Translations under genes and position numbers: made by a program
Source: Schaalia odontolytica
GTDB lineage: Bacteria; Actinomycetota; Actinomycetes; Actinomycetales; Actinomycetaceae
Assembly: GCF_024584435.1 (NCBI RefSeq)
Contig: NZ_CP102197.1
Span: 62,001-126,000 of the forward strand
Length of the DNA stretch: 64,000 nucleotides
Direction of reading: 5' to 3'
The notes under the pieces: model-generated
What the model was told of the DNA's origin: nothing
Database searches by the model: none
Seen by the model: only the letters and a program-made list of their open reading frames with translations
Shown: piece by piece, positions 42,447 to 50,920 of the stretch
Layout of the letters: each line of letters begins with the position of its first letter
Numbering within the stretch: the first letter of the stretch is position 1

Positions 42447-42722
42447 ATGGCAGACATGCCCCGCATCCTCGATTGCTCCGTCACCTCCTGCTCCTACAAC
42501 AAGGACAAGAACTGCGGAGCCGCCGCCATCACCGTCGGCTACTCCACCTCCTGCACGACCTTCATCCCCCTGACCGTCAAGGGTGGCCTGGAGCGCGCCA
42601 AGCCCTTCGTTGGCGCCTGCCAGAAGGCCGACTGCGTCCACAACTCGGCCCTTGAGTGCACCGCCGCCGCCATCTCGGTCGGCGCGGGCACGGCTGACTG
42701 CCTCTCCTTCGAGGCGCGCTGA
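42447..42722 (+). CDS. DUF1540 domain protein (two Cys-rich repeats)
   Basis: The 91-residue protein contains two copies of the DUF1540 metal-binding unit: CSVTSCSYNKDKNCGAAAIT...CTTF and CQKADCVHNSALECTAAAIS...DCLSF. Each has four Cys, so each could bind a zinc or iron ion. AAGGAA lies before the ATG. Function in the family is unknown; redox or metal sensing is a guess. The upstream region has prominent inverted repeats, and a 40-bp palindromic terminator follows. Confidence 0.92.
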   Translation: MADMPRILDCSVTSCSYNKDKNCGAAAITVGYSTSCTTFIPLTVKGGLERAKPFVGACQKADCVHNSALECTAAAISVGAGTADCLSFEAR

Positions 42723-42736
42723 CATTTGTCGCGCAG

Positions 42737-42776
42737 AGTGAGGCCGCGGCGGGTATACCCGCCGCGGCCTCACTCG
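42737..42776. terminator. Bidirectional terminator, 40-bp perfect palindrome
   Basis: GAGTGAGGCCGCGGCGGG (42737-42754) and its exact reverse complement (42759-42776) flank TATA. It lies between the DUF1540 gene and the convergent TetR gene. Confidence 0.85.
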
Positions 42777-42778
42777 CA

Positions 42779-43408
42779 TCACCCCGCGCAGGAACGAACA
42801 CGCAGCGTCGGATTCGGCCGCAGGCCGCGCTGGCCGTTCCAAATGAGGTTGACGACGTGGGCGGCCACCTCGTCCTTCTTCATGCGCCGATCGTCGAGCC
42901 ACCACTGACCGACCTGCGCGATCAGGCCCACCAGCATCTGGGCGTACAGGGGGGACCAGGTCGTATCGAAGTCCGAGCGCTTGAACTGCTCGGCGATGAT
43001 GTGCTCGACCCGCGTCGCCACGTCGCCCATGATCGACGAAAAAGACCCGGCCGCGCGATCCGACGGCGCATCGCGCACAAGCACACGAAAACCGTCCGTG
43101 TTTCGCTCGATGTAGTCCAACAACCCCAGGGTCGCGTTCTCCAGAATGAGGCGAGGCCTCTTTGAGGACTCCAGGGACGACTGCAACGAGGAGATGAGAG
43201 CCTGCACCTCGCGGTCGACGATGACGGCGTACAGGCCTTCCTTTCCCCCGAAGTGTTCGTAGACGACCGGCTTGGAGACCTTCGCGCGGGAGGCGATCTC
43301 CTCGACGCTGGTCGCCCCGAAGCCCTTTTCCGCGAACAGGGAACGCCCGACGCTCACCAGCTGCTCGCGGCGAGCGAAGCCGCTCATCCGTGTCCTCTTC
43401 TCAGCCAT
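42779..43408 (-). CDS. TetR family transcriptional regulator
   Basis: A 209-residue TetR protein: MSGFARREQLVSVGRSLFAEKGFGATSVEEIASRAKVSKPVVYEHFGGKEGL gives a complete helix-turn-helix, and the C-terminal domain is helical with VGQWWLDDRRMKKDEVAAHVVNLIWNG. I choose the ATG at 43408 because GATACT (reverse strand of 43415-43420) is six bases upstream; the upstream in-frame ATG lies before this box. Target genes are not evident; the gene is convergent with DUF1540 and divergent from the tRNA. Confidence 0.9.
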   Translation of the reverse strand: MAEKRTRMSGFARREQLVSVGRSLFAEKGFGATSVEEIASRAKVSKPVVYEHFGGKEGLYAVIVDREVQALISSLQSSLESSKRPRLILENATLGLLDYIERNTDGFRVLVRDAPSDRAAGSFSSIMGDVATRVEHIIAEQFKRSDFDTTWSPLYAQMLVGLIAQVGQWWLDDRRMKKDEVAAHVVNLIWNGQRGLRPNPTLRVRSCAG

Positions 43409-43522
43409 GACCCCAGTATCACACGGCATCAGGCCGCGACGAGACCCATGAGGGCTCTTTGCCGCGCGCGTTGCCCGTTTGAAAGGCGAAGCGCGGTGCG
43501 GGTATTATCACGGTGGACGCAT

Positions 43523-43593
43523 TCCGCCTTGGTGTAACGGCAGCACAGAGGTTTTTGGTGCCTTTAGTCTAGGTTCGAATCCTAGGGGCGGAG
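43523..43593 (+). tRNA. tRNA-Gln (anticodon TTG)
   Basis: Acceptor TCCGCCT (43523-43529) pairs with GGGCGGA (43586-43592), discriminator G43593. The anticodon stem GAGGT/GCCTT encloses loop TTTTGGT with anticodon TTG. The T arm is CTAGG-TTCGAAT-CCTAG. CCA is not encoded. Confidence 0.93.
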
Positions 43594-43597
43594 CGAC

Positions 43598-43614
43598 CGG
43601 TCCCGTCGGGACCG
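43598..43614 (+). terminator. tRNA terminator hairpin
   Basis: CGGTCCC (43598-43604) pairs with GGGACCG (43608-43614), four bases after the tRNA, followed by TTAACC. It also lies in the glmU leader, so it may attenuate read-through into glmU. Confidence 0.5.
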
Positions 43615-43632
43615 TTAACCCCGAGGAGGAAC

Positions 43633-44682
43633 ATGTCTCGCCCCGCCGCCGTCATCGTCCTGGCCGCCGGTCAGGGAACGCGCATGAAATCGGCCCTCCC
43701 GAAGGTCGTACACCCGCTGGCGGGCCTGTCCATGATCGGGCACGCGCTGCGAGCCGCCCAAGGGCTCGACCCGCACAACCTCGTGGCCGTCGTGCGCCAC
43801 CAGCGAGACGTGGTCGCCGCCGAGATTCAGCGCGTCGCCCCGCACGCAATCATCGCCGATCAGGACGAGATCCCCGGCACGGGCCGCGCCGTCCAGTGCG
43901 GGCTGGAGGCCCTCGACGCCGCGGTCGCCCCCGTCACGGGCACGGTCGTCGTCACCTACGGGGATGTCCCGCTCCTGTCTACTGCAACCCTGGCCGACCT
44001 GGTCGCCACCCACGAGGGTGCCGGACACGCGGTCACCGTCCTGACCTCCCGTGTCGAGGACCCCACGGGCTACGGGCGCATCATCCGCGACGCGACCGGC
44101 ACCGTCACCGGGATCGTCGAGCAGCGCGACGCGACCGACGAGCAGGCGCGCATCAACGAAATCAACGCGGGCATCTACGCCTTCGACGCTGCCTTCCTGC
44201 GCTCGGCGCTGGCCTCGGTGGGAACCAACAACGACCAGGGCGAGGTGTACCTGACCGACGTCCTGGCGGCCGCCGCGCCCGCTGGCCGTAGCGCCGGCGC
44301 CCTGGAACTCACCGACCACTGGCAGAGCGCGGGCGCCAACGACCGCGTCCAGCTGGCCGAGCTCGGCGCCGAACTCAACCGCCGGATCTGCGAGGAACAC
44401 ATGCGCGCCGGAGTGACCATCGTCGACCCCGCATCCACGTGGATCGACGTCGACGTGCGCCTCGGCTCGGACACCACGATCTACCCGGGCACGTGCCTGC
44501 GGGGGGCAACCGTCGTTGGGGATTACTGTGAAATCGGTCCCAGCGCGACGCTGATTGATGCGGAAATCGGGGATCGCTGCGTGGTCCCCGCCGCGTGGGT
44601 CGGTCAGGGCTGCGTCGCAGCCGATACGATGGTGAGGCCATACACGACCATCGGCACACTGATGACGGCGCACGGCGCCTGA
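43633..44682 (+). CDS. glmU: GlmU-type UDP-GlcNAc pyrophosphorylase, acetyltransferase half mostly missing
   Basis: The 349-residue protein has a complete uridylyltransferase domain: VIVLAAGQGTRMKSALPKVVHP, the YGDVPLLS metal site, GYGRIIRD, and EINAGIYAF. After the linker it has only the first turns of the left-handed beta helix (IDVDVRLGSDTTIYPG to VAADTMVRPYTTIG) and then stops; bifunctional GlmU is about 450-490 residues. The catalytic His and acetyl-CoA loop of the acetyltransferase are absent. So it probably makes UDP-GlcNAc from GlcNAc-1-P only. GAGGAGG before the ATG; prs follows. Confidence 0.88.
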   Translation: MSRPAAVIVLAAGQGTRMKSALPKVVHPLAGLSMIGHALRAAQGLDPHNLVAVVRHQRDVVAAEIQRVAPHAIIADQDEIPGTGRAVQCGLEALDAAVAPVTGTVVVTYGDVPLLSTATLADLVATHEGAGHAVTVLTSRVEDPTGYGRIIRDATGTVTGIVEQRDATDEQARINEINAGIYAFDAAFLRSALASVGTNNDQGEVYLTDVLAAAAPAGRSAGALELTDHWQSAGANDRVQLAELGAELNRRICEEHMRAGVTIVDPASTWIDVDVRLGSDTTIYPGTCLRGATVVGDYCEIGPSATLIDAEIGDRCVVPAAWVGQGCVAADTMVRPYTTIGTLMTAHGA

Positions 44683-44706
44683 TCCAACGCAAGGAGAGAC
44701 AACCGC

Positions 44707-45678
44707 ATGAGCGGATTGGTGACCACCGGAGAGAAGAACCTCGTCCTCGTTTCTGGGCGAGCTCACATGGACCTGGCTCACGCAGTGGGCGAGGAAATCG
44801 GATGTGGGGTCTCGCCGGTGACGGCCTACGACTTCGCCTCCGGCGAGATTTACGTGCGCTTCAACGAATCCGTTCGCGGCGCCGACGTGTTCGTCCTGCA
44901 ATCCATCGCGGGCGACATCAACAAGTGGCTCATGGAACAGTTCATCATGATCGATGCCGCCAAGCGGGCCTCCGCCAAGCGCATCACCGTGGTCGCCCCC
45001 TTCTACCCCTACTCTCGCCAGGACAAGAAGCACCAGGGGCGCGAGCCCATCTCGGCGCGCCTCATGGCGGACCTCTACCGCGCGGCCGGAGCCGACCGCA
45101 TCATGAGCGTTGACCTGCATGCCTCGCAGGAGCAGGGCTTCTTCGACGGCCCGGTCGATCACCTCTTCGCCATGCCCGTCCTCGTCGAATACGTGCGCGG
45201 ACGCGTGGACCTGACCAACACGGCCATCGTGTCCCCCGACGCGGGTCGCATCCGTGTCGCCGAGAAGTGGTCCACGAAGCTGGGAGGCGCGCCCCTGGCC
45301 TTCGTCCACAAGACCCGCGACACGACCCGCCCCAACGTCGCCGTCGCCAACCGCGTCGTCGGTGAGGTCGCGGGCAAGGAATGCGTCCTCGTGGACGACA
45401 TGATCGACACCGCCGGCACGATCACGGAGGCCATCAAGGTCCTCAACAACGCCGGCGCCAAGAAGGTCATCGTCGTGGCGACGCACGGCATTCTCTCCGA
45501 CCCCGCCGCGCGCCGACTCTCCGAGTCCGGGGCCGCCGAGGTTGTCGTCACGGACACCCTCCCGATCGCCCCCGAGAAGCGTTTCGAACAGCTGACGGTC
45601 CTGTCCATCGCGCCGCTCCTCGCCCGCGCCATCCGCGAGGTCTTCGAAGACGGTTCGGTCACATCGCTGTTTAACTGA
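44707..45678 (+). CDS. prs: Ribose-phosphate diphosphokinase (PRPP synthetase)
   Basis: The 323-residue enzyme makes PRPP from ribose-5-phosphate and ATP. VLVSGRAHMDLAHAV starts the N-terminal domain; VVAPFYPYSRQDKKHQGREPISARLMADL is the flexible-loop and dimer region, and VDLHASQEQGFFDGPVDHL the metal site. ECVLVDDMIDTAGTITEA is the PRPP-binding loop. It lies 24 bases behind glmU, as in many actinobacteria, and rplY follows. AAGGAG precedes the ATG. Confidence 0.97.
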   Translation: MSGLVTTGEKNLVLVSGRAHMDLAHAVGEEIGCGVSPVTAYDFASGEIYVRFNESVRGADVFVLQSIAGDINKWLMEQFIMIDAAKRASAKRITVVAPFYPYSRQDKKHQGREPISARLMADLYRAAGADRIMSVDLHASQEQGFFDGPVDHLFAMPVLVEYVRGRVDLTNTAIVSPDAGRIRVAEKWSTKLGGAPLAFVHKTRDTTRPNVAVANRVVGEVAGKECVLVDDMIDTAGTITEAIKVLNNAGAKKVIVVATHGILSDPAARRLSESGAAEVVVTDTLPIAPEKRFEQLTVLSIAPLLARAIREVFEDGSVTSLFN

Positions 45679-45694
45679 CCGGCTCCCGCTTCAC

Positions 45695-45746
45695 ATCCGC
45701 CCTCGCCGTGAGGTACCCTGTTGGGGTTGCTCCGGCGAGGGCGGAT
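45695..45746. promoter_or_regulatory. 14-bp inverted repeat around the rplY promoter
   Basis: ATCCGCCCTCGCCG (45695-45708) and CGGCGAGGGCGGAT (45733-45746) are exact reverse complements separated by 24 bases. A TACCCT -10-like box (45714-45719) lies in the loop. It could be the prs terminator, although there is no T tract, or an operator/5' UTR structure for the L25 gene 98 bp downstream. Confidence 0.6.
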
Positions 45747-45843
45747 CCGTATCCGCCGTTATCGACAGGGCCTGAATCGATACGCGACGCGTCTCCTTCA
45801 CTCTGCCGACACCGCAGCCGGACCTGAGAAACGAAGGAACAAC

Positions 45844-46437
45844 ATGAGCGACAACCCCGTCCTGCTGGCCGAAGAGCGCACCGAGTTCGGTAAGGGCGCC
45901 GCCCGCCGCGCCCGCCGCGCCGCCAAGGTCCCCACCGTCCTGTACGGCCACGGCGCCGAGCCCCGCCACCTGGATGTGCCCGAGCACGACCTCTTCCTCA
46001 TCGTTCGAGGCACCAAGAACGCCCTCGTCGAGCTGAAGATCGCCGGCAAGACCCAGCTTGCCCTCGTCAAGGACGTGCAGGTCCACCCCGTGCGCCGCAA
46101 CATCCTGCACGCCGACTTCCTGGCCGTCAAGGCCGGCGAGAAGGTCGACGTTGAGGTTCCCGTCGTCGTCACCGGCGAGCCTGTCCCCGGCACCGTCCAC
46201 TCCCTCGAAGAGTTCACCATCGCGGTCAAGGCTCCCGCGACCGCCATCCCCGAGAGCCTCGAGGTTTCCATCGAGGGCATCGAGGCCGGCTCCGCCGTGC
46301 GCGTCGCAGACCTGGCCCTGCCCTCCGGCGTCGAGGTCGAGCTCGACGCCGAGACGGTCATCGTGTCGGTCCAGGAAGCCGCCGCTGAAGAGGAAGCGGA
46401 AGCCACCGAGGAGGCGACCGAGGAAGCCGCCGAGTGA
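45844..46437 (+). CDS. rplY: 50S ribosomal protein L25 / general stress protein Ctc
   Basis: This 197-residue TL5/Ctc-type protein has the 5S rRNA binding N-terminal domain (ERTEFGKGAARRARRAAKVPTVLYGHG, VKDVQVHPVRRNILHADFL) and the C-terminal beta domain (VEVPVVVTGEPVPG, ...AGSAVRVADLALPSGVEV). It ends in a Glu/Ala-only tail. It stabilises the central protuberance of the large subunit. The ATG at 45844 has AAGGA seven bases upstream; an open frame continues upstream but without a ribosome site. Confidence 0.96.
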   Translation: MSDNPVLLAEERTEFGKGAARRARRAAKVPTVLYGHGAEPRHLDVPEHDLFLIVRGTKNALVELKIAGKTQLALVKDVQVHPVRRNILHADFLAVKAGEKVDVEVPVVVTGEPVPGTVHSLEEFTIAVKAPATAIPESLEVSIEGIEAGSAVRVADLALPSGVEVELDAETVIVSVQEAAAEEEAEATEEATEEAAE

Positions 46438-46500
46438 CGCCTGCGCACTGACGCTCTTCGAAGGGGCGAGGCCGTGGCCTCGCCCCTTCCTCCTATCTGC

Positions 46501-46506
46501 GATACT
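46501..46506 (+). promoter_or_regulatory. -10 box GATACT, leaderless position
   Basis: GATACT ends six bases before the ATG at 46513; the same hexamer is used at the same distance before the TetR gene at 43408. Confidence 0.5.
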
Positions 46507-46512
46507 GGGGGC

Positions 46513-47628
46513 ATGAATGACCTCCACGTGATCATCCCCGCCGGCGGCGCCGGCACACGACTGTGGCCACTGTCGCGACGCAACCACCCCAAGTTCCTCC
46601 TCGATCTGGCCGGGACGGGGCGCACCCTCCTGCAGGGGACAGTCGACCGCCTTAAGACCCGGGCCTCGTCGGTGACCATCGTGACGGGACAGTCCCACCG
46701 TGACGGCGTGCTCAATCAACTGCCCGAGTTTGCCGACTCCGCCACTCGGACGCTCCTCATCGAGCCCTCCGGGCGCGACTCCATGGCCGCGATCGGACTG
46801 GCCGCATACGTGGTGCGCGAGCGCTACGGCGATGAGGCGATCATCGGCTCCTTCGCTGCCGACCACCTGATCGCCCGGCCCGAGCTGCTCCACTGCGCCA
46901 TCGACGAGGCCGTGACCGCGGCCGCCGACGGCTACGTCGTCACCATCGGCCTGACGCCCACGGAAGCCTCCAGCGCCTACGGGTACATCGCGCCGGGACC
47001 CGCCCTGGGCGGACCCGCGCCCGGCGCGGGCCCGCAAGCACGGCGCGTCGCCGAGTTCGTGGAGAAACCCGATTCGCTTACGGCCGCCTGCTACGTGCGC
47101 GACGGATACCTGTGGAACGCCGGAATGTTCATCGTCTCCGCTGGCGTCCTCGCGCGCCACCTCGCGCGCCTCCTGCCCGACATGCACGACAGGCTCGAGA
47201 CGATTGCGCGCGCGTGGGGGAGCGACGACTTCCAGAGGGTCCTGAGCGAAAACTGGCCCCACCTGACGAAGATCGCGATCGACCACGCCATCGCCGAACC
47301 TGTCGCCGCCGACGGGGGAGTGGCCGTCGTTCCCGCCGACGCCGACCTCGGATGGACGGACCTGGGTGACTTCGACGCCCTCACCGCCGTCGCGGCGGCC
47401 AGCGGGCGCCTCGGCGAGGCGCTGCGCATCGAATCCGACGGCGCCCCCGTCTTCGGCTCCACCGCCCACGACGGGGCGCCCGGGGCGCTCGTCGCCCTCG
47501 TCGGCGTCCCCGACGTCGCCGTCGCCCTCACCCCCGACGCGATACTCGTCACCCGCAGGGACCGCGCCCAATCGGTCAAAGCCGCCGTCGACGCGGTGGC
47601 GGCAGCGGGGCGCACCGACCTCCTCTAA
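46513..47628 (+). CDS. manC: Mannose-1-phosphate guanylyltransferase
   Basis: A 371-residue nucleotidyltransferase: VIIPAGGAGTRLWPLSRRNHPKFLL is the GTP-binding signature, IEPSGRDSMAAIGLAA the family motif, FAADHLI the metal site, and VEKPDSLTAACYVRDGYLWNAGMFI the sugar-phosphate site. It makes GDP-mannose for glycolipids and wall glycans. The C-terminal part is short, without the isomerase domain of bifunctional ManC. The start is chosen by the -10 box. Confidence 0.92.
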   Translation: MNDLHVIIPAGGAGTRLWPLSRRNHPKFLLDLAGTGRTLLQGTVDRLKTRASSVTIVTGQSHRDGVLNQLPEFADSATRTLLIEPSGRDSMAAIGLAAYVVRERYGDEAIIGSFAADHLIARPELLHCAIDEAVTAAADGYVVTIGLTPTEASSAYGYIAPGPALGGPAPGAGPQARRVAEFVEKPDSLTAACYVRDGYLWNAGMFIVSAGVLARHLARLLPDMHDRLETIARAWGSDDFQRVLSENWPHLTKIAIDHAIAEPVAADGGVAVVPADADLGWTDLGDFDALTAVAAASGRLGEALRIESDGAPVFGSTAHDGAPGALVALVGVPDVAVALTPDAILVTRRDRAQSVKAAVDAVAAAGRTDLL

Positions 47629-47770
47629 GGACAAGGGACTGCCTCACGCATCGCGGCCCACTGCCTCGGGGCGCGCCTCTCGCGCGGTGACGTGAGCCCC
47701 CCGCCCAGCCGCGGCTCGGCGGCGCTGGTAGCGTGATGGGCAGCAGACGCACTGACGAAAGGCACCCGAC

Positions 47771-48952
47771 GTGAACAAACGGACCACTGCCGCCCTCGCG
47801 GCGACCGCGACGGCGGCCGCCCTGGCCCTCGGCGCATGCTCGTCCACGCCCGCCGCTGTACCCGCCGACACAGCCAAGGTGTGCGCCGCCATCTCGGGCG
47901 CCCACGGAGATGCCTCCACAGATCCGGTGGCGCTCGCGCTTGCGGGCGGCGCGAGCCGGGCGTCCATCGCCTACGACAGCGCCACGGGCGAGGGGGCACC
48001 GGCGTCGCTCGTCTCCTCCGGCTGCACGCTCATCGTCGGCGCTGACTCCACGATGGCCTCCGCGATCTCCGAGGCCGCCCGCGCCAATCCCCGCACCAGG
48101 TTCGCGCTGGTGGGAGCCTCCTTTGTCGATGCCAAGGGACACGCGACGACGCTGAAGAACGGGTCCGTCGTCGATGTTGACGCCTCGCAGGCCGCCTACC
48201 TCGCCGGCTACGCGGCCGCCGGCATGACGACGACCGGCACGCTCGGCGTCGTCGGCGGCGCGCGAGACAACGTCACCAGCTCGCAGATGTCCGCGTTCTC
48301 GCAGGGAGTGGACGCCTACAACCTCGCCAACGGAACCTCCATCAGCGTCCTCGGCTGGAACACCGCCACTAACGACGGCACGTACGCGCAGGACGCCGAC
48401 CAGGTGCGCGCCGCCACCTCCGACTTCATATCCCGAGGCGCCGACATCATCCTGCCCCTCGCGGGAGCGGCAAACCAGGGTGCGGCGCGCGCCGTGACGG
48501 AGGCCGCCAACCCGCTCGTGCGACTCGTCTGGTCGGGGCTGACCCGCCAGGACCTGAAGGGACTGACCCGCGACGAGGCCCAGTCAGCCGGGGATGTCCC
48601 CATGTCGGGCCAGTCGGGTGCCGCGCCCCAACAGGTGGTCGACACGCAGTCCTTCGCCGACGCGTTCAGCTACATCCAGATCTCCGACGAGGTGCGCGCC
48701 TCCATTGGCGCCCCGGTCCTGACGGGTATCGTCGTCGACTACTCGAGCGCCGCCGATAAGCTGATCTCCGACGCGTCCGCGGGCGGCCCCTCCTCGACCG
48801 TTCCCGTGTCGCTGGTCTCCGGCGGAGTGATCCTCACCGGGTTTGGCTCCTACACGCCGATGCTCTCCGCCGACCTCAAGCTCGGGCTGTCCGACATGGC
48901 CGGCCAGATCGAGAGTGGTGGCCTGACGGTCTCCACCCCGTTTGACGCCTGA
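47771..48952 (+). CDS. BMP family substrate-binding lipoprotein
   Basis: The 393-residue protein has a lipoprotein signal with lipobox LALGACSS (Cys near 23). The mature part follows the Med/BMP (PnrA) pattern: FALVGASFVDAKG, DASQAAYLAGYAAAGMTTTGTLGVVGG, SAFSQGVDAYN, and ADIILPLAGAANQGAARAV. Such proteins bind nucleosides for an ABC importer or sensor; no transporter is next to it. The GTG start has GAAAGG upstream. Its last codons and stop are part of the 22-bp repeat that bounds the restriction-modification island. Confidence 0.9.
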   Translation: MNKRTTAALAATATAAALALGACSSTPAAVPADTAKVCAAISGAHGDASTDPVALALAGGASRASIAYDSATGEGAPASLVSSGCTLIVGADSTMASAISEAARANPRTRFALVGASFVDAKGHATTLKNGSVVDVDASQAAYLAGYAAAGMTTTGTLGVVGGARDNVTSSQMSAFSQGVDAYNLANGTSISVLGWNTATNDGTYAQDADQVRAATSDFISRGADIILPLAGAANQGAARAVTEAANPLVRLVWSGLTRQDLKGLTRDEAQSAGDVPMSGQSGAAPQQVVDTQSFADAFSYIQISDEVRASIGAPVLTGIVVDYSSAADKLISDASAGGPSSTVPVSLVSGGVILTGFGSYTPMLSADLKLGLSDMAGQIESGGLTVSTPFDA

Positions 48953-48957
48953 GGCTA
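48936..48957. repeat. Left 22-bp direct repeat of the restriction-modification island
   Basis: These 22 bases are identical to 51075-51096. They cover the last four codons and the TGA stop of the BMP lipoprotein gene (ending GAGGCTA). The copies differ immediately on both sides, so the repeat length is exact. Confidence 0.9.
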
Positions 48958-49094
48958 TACGCATGCGTGAGTCCGCCTATTGGAGAGGCCAACCCCGTTG
49001 ACGCGGCGGCTACGAATTGCCGCACACGGAACGCCGGAGGGGACCCGTGGCGGGCTTACGTGAGGGGCAGCTGGCCATTGCGAGGAACGCTCGT

Positions 49095-49955
49095 CTAGAT
49101 TGCCAGGTCACAGGGGAGATCGGAGATGTCCCGTAATCGTTGACCGTCGATGAGGGTTTCGAGGGTGTTCACGGCTTCACCACTGCCCGATGCGTGGGTT
49201 GCTTCGATGAGTTCCGGCAGGGCGAAGTGATACACGGTGTCGATGTCGCCTGTGCCCAGGGCCAGTGATGAAAGCCTGGACGGGGTGGGTTCCCCTGTGA
49301 CCACAACGATGTGAGGGGTGTGGCCTTTCCTGTTTCGGATCAAGTTGAGGGCTTCTGAGCGGGCATTTTGTGCGCGGTCTGATCGGAGGGTCCACTTGCA
49401 TGACACAACAGCATGCACGATGGGGTAGGACTGGTTACGGGCCAGTAGCGGCGAATAGGATGCGACGCCATCGATAAGGATCCCGGCTTCTTCCAGTTCC
49501 TGGAGAAGAACCGGATGACGCACAATCAAGACATCCGGCGAAATGCCGTACGAATTTCCGAGAATAGTGGCCAGAGTTGGATTCCGTGTGATCGCCTCAG
49601 CGAGTTCATCAAGGTGACGATACGGTTCGTATTGAGCGAGAAACTGCCCGTGACGCGCACTACCAACGTTGAGTACCTCCCATCGTCCGGGACGCAGGGC
49701 AGACAGCGCGGGGAACGTGTCACGCAGGAAGGAACTCACCGCATCTTCAAAGTTTCGGCCGGAGCTTTGGCCTTGTAGCTTGCGTATGCCGTGAGCTGCA
49801 CCCAGGTTGTGCGCGATGGTTGCAGCAAGGTCGCGCGATAAGCGTTGAGACTTGTCAGCGTTGCTTGCCACTCCGCTTGAGTTGATCGATAGGGTGCCAG
49901 ATTCGATGAGAGCACGGTGAAAACGACGACGAGCCTCCATCAGACCGATGCTCAT
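49095..49955 (-). CDS. Type II restriction endonuclease, NgoMIV family
   Basis: The 286-residue protein matches my memory of NgoMIV (site G/CCGGC) over its whole length, especially SCKWTLRSDRAQNARSEALN, GHTPHIVVVTGEPTPSR, DTVYHFALPEL and the end DISDLPCDLAI. Active-site residues appear at the same positions: D141 in SPDVLIV, and S185 and K187 in SCKW. It should form the tetramer typical of the family. Its start overlaps the methyltransferase stop by 4 bp, which couples its expression to the protecting enzyme. Confidence 0.93.
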   Translation of the reverse strand: MSIGLMEARRRFHRALIESGTLSINSSGVASNADKSQRLSRDLAATIAHNLGAAHGIRKLQGQSSGRNFEDAVSSFLRDTFPALSALRPGRWEVLNVGSARHGQFLAQYEPYRHLDELAEAITRNPTLATILGNSYGISPDVLIVRHPVLLQELEEAGILIDGVASYSPLLARNQSYPIVHAVVSCKWTLRSDRAQNARSEALNLIRNRKGHTPHIVVVTGEPTPSRLSSLALGTGDIDTVYHFALPELIEATHASGSGEAVNTLETLIDGQRLRDISDLPCDLAI

Positions 49956-50920
49956 GCAACCTCCTCGTTGCGCGCAGCTGAGGCGTTCAAGACCGACGCG
50001 ATCTGCACGCCGACGGCCCGCGCAACCGGAGGTGGAAAAGCGTTACCAACCTGCCGGTATGCGTGCGTCTTTGCCCCGGTAATAGTCCAGTCGTCAGGAA
50101 AACCCTGGATGCGGGCAGCCATTCGGACGGTAAGGCGGGGTGCCCCTTGGAATCCCGGATCGGGGGCATCCGGTGCGATAGTTGATCCGTTGACGCCGAG
50201 TTCCGCCCAGGCGCGCCGAGCACGGGTAGGACCCAAGTCAGGGCCTCCGTGTTTCTTGGAGCCGCCAACAAGAGTCGGTGCGATGCGATTCGCTTGTGCC
50301 GCCCACGCCGACGCGCCCTCCCAGCCTCGTTTAGCCATGAGATCCGCGAGAGTTTCCCCCACGGTGGGCGCCGCATTCTGGAAGGGACTCGGGTACTCGA
50401 AGGAGGGTGCGGTGTCGTGGCGAAAGCCGACAGCGATGACGCGTGGCCGTAACTGTGGAACGCCGAAATCAGAGGCATTGAGAAGTTTCCACTGCAGCGA
50501 GTATCCGACCTGCGCCAGATGTTCTTCCACGCTCGCGCGGTAGGCATCAAACTTAGGGTCGAGGAGGCCACGAACATTCTCGATCATGATCGCGCGCGGA
50601 CGTACGACGCTCACGAGTTCGATCATCGCGGGGAAAAGATCGCGTTCGTCGTCGGCGCCGAGCTGCTTGCCTGCGTAAGAAAACGGAGGGCACGGAACTC
50701 CCCCGGCAACCAGATCAACCCCGCGATACTCGTGAGCGTGGTCTCGAATCCAGGGAACGACGTCTCCTTCGATGACGTTCCACTGAGGACGATTCTCGCG
50801 AAGCGTGTTGCATGCGTGATGATCGATCTCGACGACGGCGAGATGATCAAATCCCGCTTGCTCCAGTCCAAGGGCTTGTCCTCCAGCACCGGCACAGATC
50901 TCGATAGATGTCAGAGTCAT
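49952..50920 (-). CDS. DNA cytosine-5 methyltransferase, partner of the NgoMIV-like enzyme
   Basis: The 322-residue protein has the C5-methylase motifs in order: I ICAGAGGQALGLEQAGF (8-24), IV GGVPCPPFSYAGKQLG with catalytic C77, VI MIENVRGL, VIII QLRPRVIAVGF, and X YRQVGNAFPPPVARAVG. It should methylate the sequence cut by the endonuclease (predicted GCCGGC). GGAAGGCGGAAC precedes the ATG at 50920; an upstream in-frame ATG would add an unrelated leader. It is the first gene of the two-gene operon, so protection is made first. Confidence 0.93.
   Translation of the reverse strand: MTLTSIEICAGAGGQALGLEQAGFDHLAVVEIDHHACNTLRENRPQWNVIEGDVVPWIRDHAHEYRGVDLVAGGVPCPPFSYAGKQLGADDERDLFPAMIELVSVVRPRAIMIENVRGLLDPKFDAYRASVEEHLAQVGYSLQWKLLNASDFGVPQLRPRVIAVGFRHDTAPSFEYPSPFQNAAPTVGETLADLMAKRGWEGASAWAAQANRIAPTLVGGSKKHGGPDLGPTRARRAWAELGVNGSTIAPDAPDPGFQGAPRLTVRMAARIQGFPDDWTITGAKTHAYRQVGNAFPPPVARAVGVQIASVLNASAARNEEVA

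Noticed and set aside
43615..45486. Long minus-strand ORFs opposite glmU/prs, the ABC-F gene and others
   Set aside because: They are antisense shadows caused by high GC; the plus-strand products are clear family members and the shadow proteins show no motif.
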